Notes: a model not told the origin generated them from the sequence alone. A stretch of 64,000 bases of DNA from Methanobacteriota archaeon (GCA_027064425.1 JAMOPO010000003.1:100607-164606); one strand, 5' to 3'. Shown: positions 1 to 8,551, counted from the stretch's first letter. Made by a program: numbers and translations.

Positions 1-311
1 GGGGTGGACCCGGTCCCCTCGGGGCCGGCTTCCCCCGGCCGACCTGCCTCCGGCGACCCCCGAGCGGCCGCGGGTCCGGGGTGGGCTGCTCCCTCTCGGG
101 CCTGACCCGGTGCCCCGGCAAAGGCGGTGGCACGCCGCCCTCCGGCGGCGGCCCCGCCACCCCGGGCCCCCGGGGGGCCGGAGGGTCATCGGTCGGTCCG
201 GGGGGGCCGGGCCCCCGAGGGGACCGGGCCGCCCCCTCGGCTTCGGCCCCCGCATGAGGCGGATTTCGGGTGACAGCGGACCGCCAGCCCGCCGGCCTAG
301 CCCGCCGCCGT
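1..311 (-). ncRNA. Archaeal signal recognition particle (SRP/7S) RNA, 3' end cut by window edge
   Basis: Read on the minus strand, this GC-rich stretch carries the archaeal SRP RNA signatures. Near the 5' end (about 303-292) is GGGCTAGGCCGG, the conserved start of the Alu domain. Around 258-235 is the GGGGCCGAAGCC segment. At about 108-83 is the helix 8 element that binds SRP54/Ffh, with GGTCAGGCCCGAGAGG followed by GGAGCAGCC (GNRA-type tetraloop GAGA). The usual archaeal length of roughly 310 nt fits a start near 311, so only the last few bases, which should pair with the 5' end in helix 1, are missing. A TATA-like box lies 25 bases upstream. The RNA scaffolds SRP19 and SRP54 for membrane targeting of secretory proteins. 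Exact ends are inferred. Confidence 0.9.
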
Positions 312-330
312 TGATCCCGGTGAGTCATCA

Positions 331-340
331 CAATTTAACG
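331..340 (-). promoter_or_regulatory. TATA-like box for the SRP RNA
   Basis: On the minus strand this reads CGTTAAATTG, one of the few A/T-rich spots in the area. Its centre is about 25 bases before the inferred RNA start near 311, the normal archaeal TBP/TFB spacing. Confidence 0.6.
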
Positions 341-350
341 GTTTGGGTCG

Positions 351-830
351 TCACTCGCGCGCCACGTACACGTACGCCTCGCACTCCCCGAGCGGCGTTT
401 CGACGCGCTCCCTCCTCCGCTCGTACAGGGCGGGGTAACCCTCGTACCGGTCTATCTCGCGGATTTCCTCGTCACTGAGTCCCACCAGCAGCACCCCGGA
501 GACGCGAGACCCCTCCTTCTCGCGGATGGTGTTGTACCGGTTCCCCACGTCCTCCAGCGCGAGCTCGTAACCCTTCAGCACCGCCGGGTACACCATGTAA
601 GGGACCCGGCCGATGACGGACGCCACGGTTTCCGGATCCGTCAGCGTGCCGTAGGCGAACACGCGCTCCGGGGGCAAATCTTTAGGCACTTCATCCTCCG
701 GGCCGACGACGATCGCTTCCCCGCTGCTCTGGATGACGAACCGTAAGATGGCGCGCTCGTCTTCTTCCTCGTCCTCCTTCGGGAGGATCATCAGCCTGCC
801 GCCGCGGCCCACGTACACGTGAACCTTCAC
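351..830 (-). CDS. Gamma-glutamylcyclotransferase-like (GGCT/AIG2 fold) protein
   Basis: The 159-residue product has the GGCT-like fold signature FAYGTL at residues 58-63 and the later motif YEGYPALYERR near residues 128-138, both typical of the family that cyclises gamma-glutamyl amines. Residues 1-50 form an acidic lead-in that is not part of the usual domain. The true substrate in archaea is unknown; several members of this fold are not cyclotransferases. The gene ends right at the SRP RNA promoter and is transcribed towards it. Its start lies close to, and divergent from, the DUF2070 gene, so the two probably share a short control region. Family assignment is solid, function is inferred. 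Confidence 0.8.
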   Translation of the reverse strand: MKVHVYVGRGGRLMILPKEDEEEDERAILRFVIQSSGEAIVVGPEDEVPKDLPPERVFAYGTLTDPETVASVIGRVPYMVYPAVLKGYELALEDVGNRYNTIREKEGSRVSGVLLVGLSDEEIREIDRYEGYPALYERRRERVETPLGECEAYVYVARE

Positions 831-854
831 ACGGCATCCCGGGGACCCGGTGCC

Positions 855-2522
855 GTGAGCGGGCTTATGCGTTTGTCGTTCAGACTACCTGGGGCGAGGA
901 CCTGCGCGGTAGCCTGGGCACTCGCGACGCTCGCAACGCTCGCGGCCTCTCCCCGGCTAACGGCGTACGCGCTCCTCCCCGTGCTAGGCTGCCTCTGCAC
1001 GGTCCTCTCCGACCGGGTACGAGGCCGTGACGTGCCCGTCAACCGGTGGGTGTTCACCTGGGCGATCGCCGGCACGCTCGACCTGGTGGGAGCCGCTCTC
1101 GCGACCCTGGCACCCGCCGTCCTGGCGGCGGCTCGGGGACTCTCCTCCACGCTCCTGTCGCTGTCACTGCTCGGCACGGTCGAGCGGTCCCCGATCAGGA
1201 GCGCCGCCGTCCTCCTCTACCTGGCGGCGAGCGCCATCCCGCTGTCGAGGGTGGCCAAGACGTCGCCGCTGCTCCCCCTCCTTCCATCTCTGACCGGGTG
1301 GGTCATCGCCGCCCTCGCGATAACGGTCCTGGACACGGTCACCAAGGCCTCGCTGGGGATCGGTACCACGGAGGCGCTGGCGGAGTTTCTCAAGTTCAAG
1401 TCTGGCCGTAAGCACTCCCTGGACGCGATCTTCCGCCGGCTCAGCACGGTGACGCGCGTGACCGTCCCCGTGCGAGTCCTCGCCTTCCTAAGCTCCGGAA
1501 AGGTCGTAGGATGCTTCGTGATACCCTGGGTTCACCCGGGCCCGGTGGGGAAGATCGGGGGCGGAGACCTACCCGGTCGGATCGTGAGGAGGCTGCTCAA
1601 GCGGGGCGTGGTACCGCTCGTATTCCACTCCACGACCACGCACGACTTCAACCCAGTGGACCGTCGCGAGGCCGAGAAGGTCGTCGACGCGGTGGTCGAG
1701 CTGGTTCGGCGGGCGGAGGGCTCCCGCGGGTCCGCACGCGCGTCCCGGGCCGTGCGTGGGAGCGAGACGGACTCGATCGGCCAGGTGCTGGGGAACCGGT
1801 TGTTCCTGGTCCTCTCCAAGTACCCTGAGCCCAGCGACGATATTGACCCCGCGACCGGCGTCTACATCGAGGCCAGGACGGGCGCGTGGGTGGTGGACGG
1901 TCACAACTGCTTCGGCGACCCCGAGGAGGGCCGCGTGCACGCGTTCTCCCCGGACTTCTGGCGGCTGCTGAACGACGCGCTCTCCATCTCGGACCAGGTG
2001 GAGGCGACCACCGGCCTTCGAGCCGGGTTCGCTCACGCGGATCCGGAGCTGGGGCCGGAGTCAGGAGTGGGCAGCGGTGGAGTCTCGGTGGCGGCGGTGG
2101 AGGTGGACGATCATCGGACGCTGTACGTGGTCCTGGACTCGAACAGCATAGTCAGGGAGCTGAAGGAGCGCATCGAGCGGGAGCTGTCAGACCTTGCGGA
2201 TGAGGTAGTGGTGTGTACCTCGGACTCGCACGAGGTGAACCCGCGCGGATATAACCCGGTTGGCGACGCGCTGGTGAAGGCGGACGAGGAGCTCGTCCGG
2301 GCCGTAAGGGAGGCGGCTGAACGGGCGGTTGACGGGCTCAAGCCCTGCGAGGTCGTGGAGCTGGAGGAGTGGGTCGAGGTCGCGGTCACCGGCCCGGGCA
2401 GCTTCCAGCAGCTGTCTCACTCCGTCAAGGTCGCCCAAAGGATGGTCAAGATACTCCTCCCCGCGGTCTTCCTGGGGGTGACGGTTCTTTCCACGGTCAC
2501 CGGGCTCTGGCTCCCGGGCTGA
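855..2522 (+). CDS. DUF2070 family membrane protein
   Basis: The product has several hydrophobic segments in its first 180 residues, a long soluble region, and one more membrane segment at the C-terminus (about the last 25 residues). The soluble part carries motifs I associate with the archaeal DUF2070 family: a PGPVGKIGGGDLP stretch, HSTTTHDFNP, and DGHNCFGDPEEG, rich in Asp/His and possibly metal-binding. No function is established. The reading frame extends back to an ATG at 819, but that would overlap the divergent gene; GTG at 855 or ATG at 867 is more likely and I use 855. The next gene starts two bases after the stop, so they are probably cotranscribed. Confidence 0.75.
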   Translation: MSGLMRLSFRLPGARTCAVAWALATLATLAASPRLTAYALLPVLGCLCTVLSDRVRGRDVPVNRWVFTWAIAGTLDLVGAALATLAPAVLAAARGLSSTLLSLSLLGTVERSPIRSAAVLLYLAASAIPLSRVAKTSPLLPLLPSLTGWVIAALAITVLDTVTKASLGIGTTEALAEFLKFKSGRKHSLDAIFRRLSTVTRVTVPVRVLAFLSSGKVVGCFVIPWVHPGPVGKIGGGDLPGRIVRRLLKRGVVPLVFHSTTTHDFNPVDRREAEKVVDAVVELVRRAEGSRGSARASRAVRGSETDSIGQVLGNRLFLVLSKYPEPSDDIDPATGVYIEARTGAWVVDGHNCFGDPEEGRVHAFSPDFWRLLNDALSISDQVEATTGLRAGFAHADPELGPESGVGSGGVSVAAVEVDDHRTLYVVLDSNSIVRELKERIERELSDLADEVVVCTSDSHEVNPRGYNPVGDALVKADEELVRAVREAAERAVDGLKPCEVVELEEWVEVAVTGPGSFQQLSHSVKVAQRMVKILLPAVFLGVTVLSTVTGLWLPG

Positions 2523-2523
2523 C

Positions 2524-3612
2524 GTGTACTGCACGGCGTTCGGACTCGGGTTCGGCCACGCCTCGCGGGTGCTGGGGATCACCCGGGAGCTGCTGAGGCT
2601 GGAGGCTGACGTCGTGCTGAGCTCCTTCGGGGAGGGGTGGAGGCTGCTCACCAGGGAGCTGCCCGACGCGACCGTGTACAGGATCCCGACGATCGAGATC
2701 TTCTCCCGCTCGGGCTCCTTCAGCGTAGTTCACGTGCTGAAGCGGCACCCCGATCTCCCGCTGCGGTTCTACGCCGGGCTCGAGCTGGACATGAGGATAA
2801 TCCGGCGGCACGGCTGCCGGGTGGTAGTGTCCGACTGCCAGTTCCACGCGCTGGCGGCGGCGCGCCTGCTGGACGTGCCCGTCGTGCTGATCACCAACCT
2901 CCTCCGGGTCCCGAACGCCGACCCGGCCTCGAGGCTAGTGAATTGGTTCCTGCGGGAGTTTCTCAGCCTGGCCGACGTCGTGATCGTCCCCGATGCGCCC
3001 TTCGACGAGTCCACCGATCTCGACGCGGAGGTGGTCTGGGTGGGACCGATCCTCCGGGTCCGGCCGGACGAGCTCCCCGGCGAGCGGGAGATCAGGGAGC
3101 GCTTCGGTCTGCCTGAGGACACGCCGATCGTCCTAGTCACGGCCGGCGGTTCCCCGCACGGTAGACGGATCGTGGAGCTCGCCGTCGAGGGGATCAGGCG
3201 ACTCGAGGAGGATGTGTTCACGATCGTCGTGAGCAGCGGGCTGGGAGCCGAGATCCTGCGCGGGATTCCGGGCCGGGTCCTCAGCTACGTGGACAACTTG
3301 ATGGAACTGATCAAGGTGGCGGACGTGGTGGTCACTCACGGCGGGCACACCACCATCTCCGAGTGCGCCTGCCTAAGGACGCCGGTCGTGTCCATCCCAC
3401 TGCCCGGGCATCCGGAGCAGCTGATGAACGCCCGCCGGGTGGAGGAGCGGCGGCTGGGGGTCGCCCTGATGCCTGAGGACCTCTCGCCGGTCCGGGTGGC
3501 CGAGGCTATAAGGGATGCGATGGGCAGCCGGGTACCGCGGGCGCGATTGATGGACGGCAGGGGGGCGGAACGGGCTGCCCGCATCGTCCGGGAGGCAATG
3601 GACGCGCCGTGA
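2524..3612 (+). CDS. MurG-like (GT28-type) glycosyltransferase
   Basis: The 362-residue protein follows the GT-B plan. An N-terminal Rossmann domain begins with FGLGFGHASRV (residues 6-16), comparable to the glycine-rich loop of MurG and of UDP-sugar transferases. The C-terminal half carries THGGHTTISECACLRTPVV (about residues 263-281), the nucleotide-sugar donor site typical of this group. It should move a sugar from a UDP-linked donor to a lipid or wall acceptor at the inner membrane face; the acceptor is unknown. Start is GTG, two bases after the DUF2070 stop. The gene is followed by a dolichol-kinase-like membrane protein, which hints at lipid-linked sugar metabolism. Confidence 0.8.
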   Translation: MYCTAFGLGFGHASRVLGITRELLRLEADVVLSSFGEGWRLLTRELPDATVYRIPTIEIFSRSGSFSVVHVLKRHPDLPLRFYAGLELDMRIIRRHGCRVVVSDCQFHALAAARLLDVPVVLITNLLRVPNADPASRLVNWFLREFLSLADVVIVPDAPFDESTDLDAEVVWVGPILRVRPDELPGEREIRERFGLPEDTPIVLVTAGGSPHGRRIVELAVEGIRRLEEDVFTIVVSSGLGAEILRGIPGRVLSYVDNLMELIKVADVVVTHGGHTTISECACLRTPVVSIPLPGHPEQLMNARRVEERRLGVALMPEDLSPVRVAEAIRDAMGSRVPRARLMDGRGAERAARIVREAMDAP

Positions 3613-3625
3613 GGTAGGCCGGCAG

Positions 3626-4174
3626 CTGATACACATCGGGTTCGGGCTGCTGTTCATGGTCCCCCTGCACCTGCTCGGCCCGATCAAGTTCTGCCTGTTC
3701 TTGCTCGCGATCCTCATCCCTGGTTTGGCCGTGTCCGCCTGCGTGCGCCGCGGGATTTACGTTCCGCTGATCACGGAGCTGGTGGAGACGTTCGAGCGAC
3801 CAGAGGAGATGGAGCTGCCCGGGCAGGGCACCCTGCACTTCCTCACCGGCGTGCTGGTCGCGACCGCCATCGCCCGGCAGGTCCAGATCGTGGACGTGGC
3901 GATCATCGTGCTGGCGGTGGGGGACGGCGTGTCCACGATCGTGGGGGTTCCGTTCGGCCGAACGCCGCTCCCCCACAACCCGGACAAGAGCTTAGAGGGC
4001 AGCCTGGCCGGCTTCGTCTCCGCGGCCGCGCTGGCCTCCATCTGGACGCGAGACCCGGCCGCGTCCGTGCTGGCCTCCCTAGTGGGGACCGCGGTGGAGA
4101 CGCTGCCGGCGCTGAACGATAACGTCACCATTCCCATCGCCGTCTCTCTGTTCCTCCTCTGGTGGTGGTCCTGA
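3626..4174 (+). CDS. Dolichol/phytol kinase-like (SEC59/CTP-transferase-type) membrane protein
   Basis: The product is a small polytopic membrane protein with about five hydrophobic segments. The motif VGDGVSTIVGVPFGRTPLP and the later KSLEGSLAGF are typical of the family that contains dolichol kinase, phytol kinase and phosphatidate cytidylyltransferase, which use CTP on isoprenoid alcohols or lipids. The only ATG is at 3656, yet the upstream in-frame codons encode a family-like N-terminus (RRQLIHIGFGLLF). No ATG, GTG or TTG lies between the upstream stop (3548-3550) and 3656. A CTG at 3626 follows a GAGGT ribosome-site-like sequence at 3611-3615, so I extend the gene to it provisionally. 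Substrate could be an archaeal polyprenol. Confidence 0.65.
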   Translation: MIHIGFGLLFMVPLHLLGPIKFCLFLLAILIPGLAVSACVRRGIYVPLITELVETFERPEEMELPGQGTLHFLTGVLVATAIARQVQIVDVAIIVLAVGDGVSTIVGVPFGRTPLPHNPDKSLEGSLAGFVSAAALASIWTRDPAASVLASLVGTAVETLPALNDNVTIPIAVSLFLLWWWS

Positions 4175-5100
4175 TGAGACTGGCGATCACCGCGGCGGCC
4201 TCAGCCGCCGCCCTTGTCCTCGTGATGCTGTGGGGACCGGACTACCTTGCGCCCGCCGCGCTCATCCTGGAGGGGGGTAGCAAGCCGAAAGTGGTGGCGT
4301 TCTTGCTTCTGATGACCCTGACATCGGCCGCCGCGATCCTCCTCAGACTCCCCGATCGCAGGTGGGAGCTCGCACTCCTAATTCTCCCGTTCCTATCGAA
4401 CGCCCTCCACTGCGTCGGGGTGAGCTTGTCCGGGCTGCCGACGACCGTGGAGGTGTTCGTGTTCGACGGCACGAAGCTGGAGGGGGACTCGCCCTTCCAC
4501 ACCCACGTGGGCAAGTCTGCGGTCTCCACGGTGCTGCCCAGCTCCGCCGAGCCCGTCTCCGCGCACTCCGGCCGCTCGCTGTGCCGGGTTTACCCGGCGT
4601 CCGTCCGGGCCGCCGAGCTGGCGGTCGTAACCACCTCAGTGGTCCTCGCGGCCGCCGCCAGCCGCGGCCCGGTGACGTGCTTCGCCGGCTCCCTGCTGGC
4701 GATGAGCACGGTGGACGGGGGAGGATTCTCCCTTCCCTACATCAACGGGTGCTGGCTGATGGCCCTGACCGAGGCCGCTCGGGGAGGGAAGGTGGAGTCG
4801 GCGACGTTCGGCTTGGCAGCCCTGCTGTCCCCCTACGCCAAGATGGTGCTCGGGACTGAGGTCACGGCCCGGTACTACGGGTCGCGCTGGGACCGGATCC
4901 ACGTGATCCCGGTGAACGTGCCCAAGCCGGTGCTGACCGAGGCGGGCGCCAGGCCGCTCGGACCCGGCGTTTACGCCATCAGGGCCCGAGACAGGTGCGC
5001 CTTCCTGCGCGGGCTCGAGCGCGGGCTGCGCGAGAGGAGGTGCCGGTGGGCCGAGGTCCTTCTGGTCCCAAACATCGGGGCGCACCTTACGACCGGCTGA
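4174..5100 (+). CDS. Uncharacterised membrane protein
   Basis: I do not recognise this roughly 308-residue protein. It begins with a membrane helix, has further hydrophobic stretches near residues 40-90 and 145-175, and ends with a soluble, Arg-rich region of about 100 residues. The central part has histidines and serines (SPFHTHVGKSAVS, then SAHSGRS). The reading frame extends to a GTG at 4162, but the ATG at 4174 overlaps the stop of the upstream gene as ATGA, a common coupling arrangement, so I choose 4174. It is the last gene of the rightward group that starts with DUF2070 and the glycosyltransferase. Confidence 0.6.
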   Translation: MRLAITAAASAAALVLVMLWGPDYLAPAALILEGGSKPKVVAFLLLMTLTSAAAILLRLPDRRWELALLILPFLSNALHCVGVSLSGLPTTVEVFVFDGTKLEGDSPFHTHVGKSAVSTVLPSSAEPVSAHSGRSLCRVYPASVRAAELAVVTTSVVLAAAASRGPVTCFAGSLLAMSTVDGGGFSLPYINGCWLMALTEAARGGKVESATFGLAALLSPYAKMVLGTEVTARYYGSRWDRIHVIPVNVPKPVLTEAGARPLGPGVYAIRARDRCAFLRGLERGLRERRCRWAEVLLVPNIGAHLTTG

Positions 5101-5548
5101 CCCGACTCTCAACGAACTCCCTGAGAAGGTCTCTCTCAACTCCCAGGGCCTCGGCCAGCCTGTCCGTCGCCTCCCGGACGAAGTCCTCAACGACCTCCTC
5201 CAGCTCCCGCTCCACCTCCTCCAACTCCTCCTCCAGTTCCTCAGAAGACCCGCTCAGCTTGGACTTCGACTTGCGCAGCTCCTCGTTGATGCGGTCCGCC
5301 CTCCGGCGGAGCTCGCGCACCTTCTGATCGACCTCCATCTCCCGCTCTACGACGCCGACGACCTCTTCGAAGTCGAACTCAGCCCGCACGATCCGCGTGA
5401 GCAGCCGGTCGAATTCGTCCTCCCCTAGGCGCCCTCGTAGGTGCTCGGTGAGCTCCTCCAGGAACCGCTCGACTCGGAGGGAGGTCTTCGGGTCCAGCTC
5501 TCGCAGCTTCCTGCCGAGCTCGGCCGGGTACGCCTTGAACGCTCTCAG
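5087..5548 (-). CDS. Coiled-coil protein with probable CTG start
   Basis: The C-terminal 100 residues are strongly charged with heptad-like runs (for example EELEEELEEVERELEEVVED), indicating a coiled coil. The first conventional start is GTG at 5389, but the same frame continues upstream with coding-like composition (FKAYPAELGRKL, then RVERFLEELTEHL) until a stop directly before 5548. That extension contains no ATG, GTG or TTG. A CTG at 5548-5546 overlaps the TGA of the upstream radical SAM gene (CTGA) and is preceded by GGTGA at a suitable distance. I therefore annotate a product of about 153 residues. Function is unknown; the overlap suggests coupling to the radical SAM protein. It also overlaps the convergent membrane-protein gene by 14 bases. 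Confidence 0.55.
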   Translation of the reverse strand: MRAFKAYPAELGRKLRELDPKTSLRVERFLEELTEHLRGRLGEDEFDRLLTRIVRAEFDFEEVVGVVEREMEVDQKVRELRRRADRINEELRKSKSKLSGSSEELEEELEEVERELEEVVEDFVREATDRLAEALGVERDLLREFVESRVSRS

Positions 5549-6762
5549 CTCCCCTCACCCGCCCTGCGCTCCAGCTCCTCGATCCGAATGGGCAGCCGGT
5601 CCTCGGGGGATATCTTGCGGATGTACCTGCGCCTGAACCTCGGATCCTGCATCCGGCATCGGTCGCTCCAGCGCTTCCACTCCGGGTGCGAGGTGAGCCT
5701 CTTCCACGCCTTCTTGAGCCCTACCTCGCGCACGTTGCCGAACGAGATCGGGGTAAAGTCGCAGGGGGTTACCTCCCCGTCGTTGGTCACGTGACACTGG
5801 ACGTAGCCCGCGAAGCACCCCGACCCGTGCCGGCTGTTCACGTACGACATCACGGACACGCGCGGGCCCGACCGCTTGTCCCGGTTCCATCGTAGGTGCA
5901 GGTCAACGAGCTCCTCCCGGTGGCGCTTGGACAGGATGACGTCCTCCCGGTGGAGCAGGCGGCCGGTGGGCACGGCGTCGAACACGGTAACCTCGTGCAC
6001 ACCCAGCCGGGCGGCCAGCCTGAGGAGGTCCTCCACCTTGCCGGTCTCAACGGCCTCCGGGGTGGCGTACGTTGAAATGCCCACGAGCACGCCCGCATCC
6101 AGGCAGGCTCGAATACCCTCCAGGCACCGGTCGAAGAGCCCCGGAACCCCGCGCAGCTCGTCGTGCTCCTCCGGATCGGGGCTGTCGATGCTCACGTGGA
6201 CCGCGTAGACGCCCGCCTCGGCGAGCTCGTCGACCCGCTCCCGCAGGTTGTACCCCGCGGTGAACACCGCTGCGATCGCCTTGTCAGGGTCGACGCTCGA
6301 GATCAGCTCGGGCAGATCCTCCCTCAGCAGCGGGTCACCTCCGGTGAAGGTCACGTTGTACGTGCCGAGGTCCAGAGCGTCCTCGATGACCTCCTTCCAC
6401 TCCTTGGTGGACAGCTCCTTCCGGCTCCTCCGGGCCGCGCTGCAGTGCACGCAGTTGCACGGACACCTGGCGGTCACGGCCATGGTGATGGCCTCGGGGA
6501 TCCGGCGCCTGAGCAGCTCGGACTTCAGCCTGGCCTTAATCAGCCGGATGAAAGCCTTGCTGGGGAGCGGGGGTAGGTACAGGGAGAAAACTATCCTGTC
6601 CTCTAGGACGGCGGCCGGCTTCTCCTCCTCCAGGTGCCTGAGCAGCTTCTTGAGCGGGCTCAAGAGCCTCGCCAGCCGGCCCGAGAGCTCGAAGCTAACC
6701 TCTCCCTCGTTCACCACGGCCTCCAGCCTCACGCCCGGCTTATCGACCAGAGTCACTCGCAA
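5545..6762 (-). CDS. Radical SAM protein with SPASM-like C-terminal region
   Basis: The 405-residue protein has the radical SAM cluster motif CX3CX2C at C100, C104 and C107, followed by the glycine-rich FTGGDPLLREDLPEL. The C-terminal region contains CFAGYVQCHVTNDGEVTPC with neighbouring SFGNVREVGLKKAW, the pattern of SPASM auxiliary-cluster domains in PqqE/AhbC/MoaA-like enzymes. About 90 residues precede the radical SAM core. Substrate cannot be told from sequence; SPASM relatives modify peptides or haem precursors. It precedes and overlaps a coiled-coil gene, and a site-2 protease gene lies just upstream on the same strand, so the three may form an operon. Confidence 0.8.
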   Translation of the reverse strand: MRVTLVDKPGVRLEAVVNEGEVSFELSGRLARLLSPLKKLLRHLEEEKPAAVLEDRIVFSLYLPPLPSKAFIRLIKARLKSELLRRRIPEAITMAVTARCPCNCVHCSAARRSRKELSTKEWKEVIEDALDLGTYNVTFTGGDPLLREDLPELISSVDPDKAIAAVFTAGYNLRERVDELAEAGVYAVHVSIDSPDPEEHDELRGVPGLFDRCLEGIRACLDAGVLVGISTYATPEAVETGKVEDLLRLAARLGVHEVTVFDAVPTGRLLHREDVILSKRHREELVDLHLRWNRDKRSGPRVSVMSYVNSRHGSGCFAGYVQCHVTNDGEVTPCDFTPISFGNVREVGLKKAWKRLTSHPEWKRWSDRCRMQDPRFRRRYIRKISPEDRLPIRIEELERRAGEGS

Positions 6763-6768
6763 GGCGCG

Positions 6769-7842
6769 CTAGAGCCCCAGTCCGCGGTGAGGTATCCGAA
6801 TGTTGAGGATGAGCAGGGCCAGCGCCGCCAGCGTGACCGTGGTCACGATCTTGGAGGCGGCCTCCCGGCCCAGCACCTCGCGAAGCGCCTCCTCCAGGAT
6901 CCTTCCCCCGTCCAGGGGCTTGATCGGCAGTAGGTTGGCCACGCCGACACCCAGGGACAGCAGCCCCAGCAGGTTCAGGAAGGCCAGCAGGTCGATCGCG
7001 ACCTCGGACACCCGGTAGCCACCGAAGTTGGGTATCACGTACACGCCCAGCACGGGCCTGCCCCGCCACAGCCTCACCTTAACGCGCTTGGTACCCCGAT
7101 CCGTCTTCACCGTGACCGTCTCGCCGGGCCTGTGACGGCCCACCTCGTTCCTAAGGTCCTGGATAGTGCTCACCTGTTTGCCCTCCACGCTAACTATCCG
7201 CTCGCCCGGCTCGAGCGGGACGTCCTTGAACACCTTCCCGTGGACGATGACCCCGCTGCCCGCCAGTACGGGGGCGTAGGCGAGCAGGGTCACGAGCGCC
7301 CAGCAGACGAAGTACGTGAGCACGTTGAACGCCGGGCCGGCGCTCAGGATCTCGATGCGGTGCCTAAGCCGGGCCCGCTCGAACTCCTCCCGATCCGGCT
7401 CGACGAACGCGCCGGGGAAGATCAGGAGCAGGAAAAACCCGACGCGCCGAATCCTGACACCGGTCAGCCGGAGCGCCACCGCGTGCCCCAGCTCGTGAAC
7501 GATGAGTATGGTTGCGAGCGACACCGCCCCGGAGACCAGCGGTATCGTCACGCCCGGGAGCAGGGGCACGAACTCGCCACTCCCCGGTCCCGACGTCGCG
7601 ATCCCCCTCACCAGCAGGAACGTCGCCAGGCCGAGCCCGGCCACTCCTATCACCGGGGAGAGCTTAACCAGTACCCGGAGGATCACCCCCGACCGGCCGC
7701 TGACCAGCCGCTCCAGCCCGGGCACCCGGTCGGTGTACTTGTAGAGGACTCCCCACCGGAACTCCATTCCCAGGATCCTGCCCAGACCCGCGGCGACGGC
7801 GATCGCGATCGCCAGCGCCAGGATGGTGCTTACCTCCACCAC
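6769..7842 (-). CDS. Site-2 protease (M50) family membrane metalloprotease with PDZ domain
   Basis: The 357-residue protein has the zinc-binding HELGHAVAL motif in a membrane segment and the second metal motif LDGGRILEE near the C-terminus, both diagnostic of M50 intramembrane proteases. Between them sits a soluble PDZ-like domain (about residues 190-260, with LEPGERIVSVEGKQVS). The N-terminus and the region around residues 60-120 are hydrophobic. The family cuts membrane-bound regulators or leftover signal peptides. The start is GTG at 7842, a few bases from the divergent nucleotidyltransferase gene. Confidence 0.87.
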   Translation of the reverse strand: MVEVSTILALAIAIAVAAGLGRILGMEFRWGVLYKYTDRVPGLERLVSGRSGVILRVLVKLSPVIGVAGLGLATFLLVRGIATSGPGSGEFVPLLPGVTIPLVSGAVSLATILIVHELGHAVALRLTGVRIRRVGFFLLLIFPGAFVEPDREEFERARLRHRIEILSAGPAFNVLTYFVCWALVTLLAYAPVLAGSGVIVHGKVFKDVPLEPGERIVSVEGKQVSTIQDLRNEVGRHRPGETVTVKTDRGTKRVKVRLWRGRPVLGVYVIPNFGGYRVSEVAIDLLAFLNLLGLLSLGVGVANLLPIKPLDGGRILEEALREVLGREAASKIVTTVTLAALALLILNIRIPHRGLGL

Positions 7843-7865
7843 AACGCCCCCAGGAGTGATCCACG

Positions 7866-8549
7866 ATGAAGGAGGTCAGGTACTCCGACGAGCGTTGGAA
7901 GCTTCTGGAGAAGCTCCGCGAGAAGGCCCGCCGAGTGGTCGAAACGCTCTCCAACCTGGGGCTGGAGGGCTGGGTGCACGGTAGCGTGGCTCGAGGTGAC
8001 GTCAGGAAGGGCAGTGACGTGGACGTGTTCGTCCCCCAACCGGTGTCCCCACACACCGTTGACGCTCTGGTTGAGTCCGCCCCGTACGAGGTCCTTAAGA
8101 TTGTGGCCACGCTGCCCACGCCCAGGGACTGCGTCCGGGTCAAGGTCAAGATGGAAGGCGACGTGGAGGTCACCGTCCCCATCACGACACCCTCGGACCG
8201 GGAGCTCGAGTTCTACGACTTCTCCGGTAAGCTGACACCCGAGGCGCTGGACCGGGACGAGCGCGTGCCCGGTGTCAACAAGCAGCTCAGGATGATCGAG
8301 CCCCGGCCGTGGGGCCACGTCGAGTACTCCATTCTCGGTCGGGAAGGCGAGGTGGCCTCCAAGCTGGGGATCAGCGTGCAGCTCGTCAACGAGCGGATCA
8401 AGGCCCTCACGCGCAGGGATAAAGTAGGTGTCCAGGGGGTCCACGCCAAGGTCGAGGGTCGGCCGGGTGAGCCCACGGTCGAACTGCTCCGGCGGCTGGC
8501 CCGGAGCAACCCCAAGGCGGCGGAGAAGCTCTCGGACCTGGGGGTGTAA
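7866..8549 (+). CDS. Predicted nucleotidyltransferase (pol beta superfamily, COG1665-like)
   Basis: The 227-residue product has the minimal nucleotidyltransferase signature: GS at residues 39-40 followed by DVD at 51-53, where the two aspartates would bind the catalytic metals. A third acidic residue probably sits in the VEVTVPI strand near residue 105. The C-terminal half is conserved in the archaeal group COG1665 and has helical, DNA- or RNA-binding character (SKLGISVQLVNERIKALTRR resembles a winged helix). Substrate is unknown; tRNA or protein nucleotidylation are options. ATG start follows GGAGTGATCC. The next gene starts two bases after the stop. Confidence 0.75.
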   Translation: MKEVRYSDERWKLLEKLREKARRVVETLSNLGLEGWVHGSVARGDVRKGSDVDVFVPQPVSPHTVDALVESAPYEVLKIVATLPTPRDCVRVKVKMEGDVEVTVPITTPSDRELEFYDFSGKLTPEALDRDERVPGVNKQLRMIEPRPWGHVEYSILGREGEVASKLGISVQLVNERIKALTRRDKVGVQGVHAKVEGRPGEPTVELLRRLARSNPKAAEKLSDLGV

Positions 8550-8551
8550 CC

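Noticed and set aside
110-478. Plus-strand open frame over the SRP RNA region
   Set aside because: Arg/Pro-rich translation typical of GC-rich non-coding DNA; the minus strand carries SRP RNA motifs.
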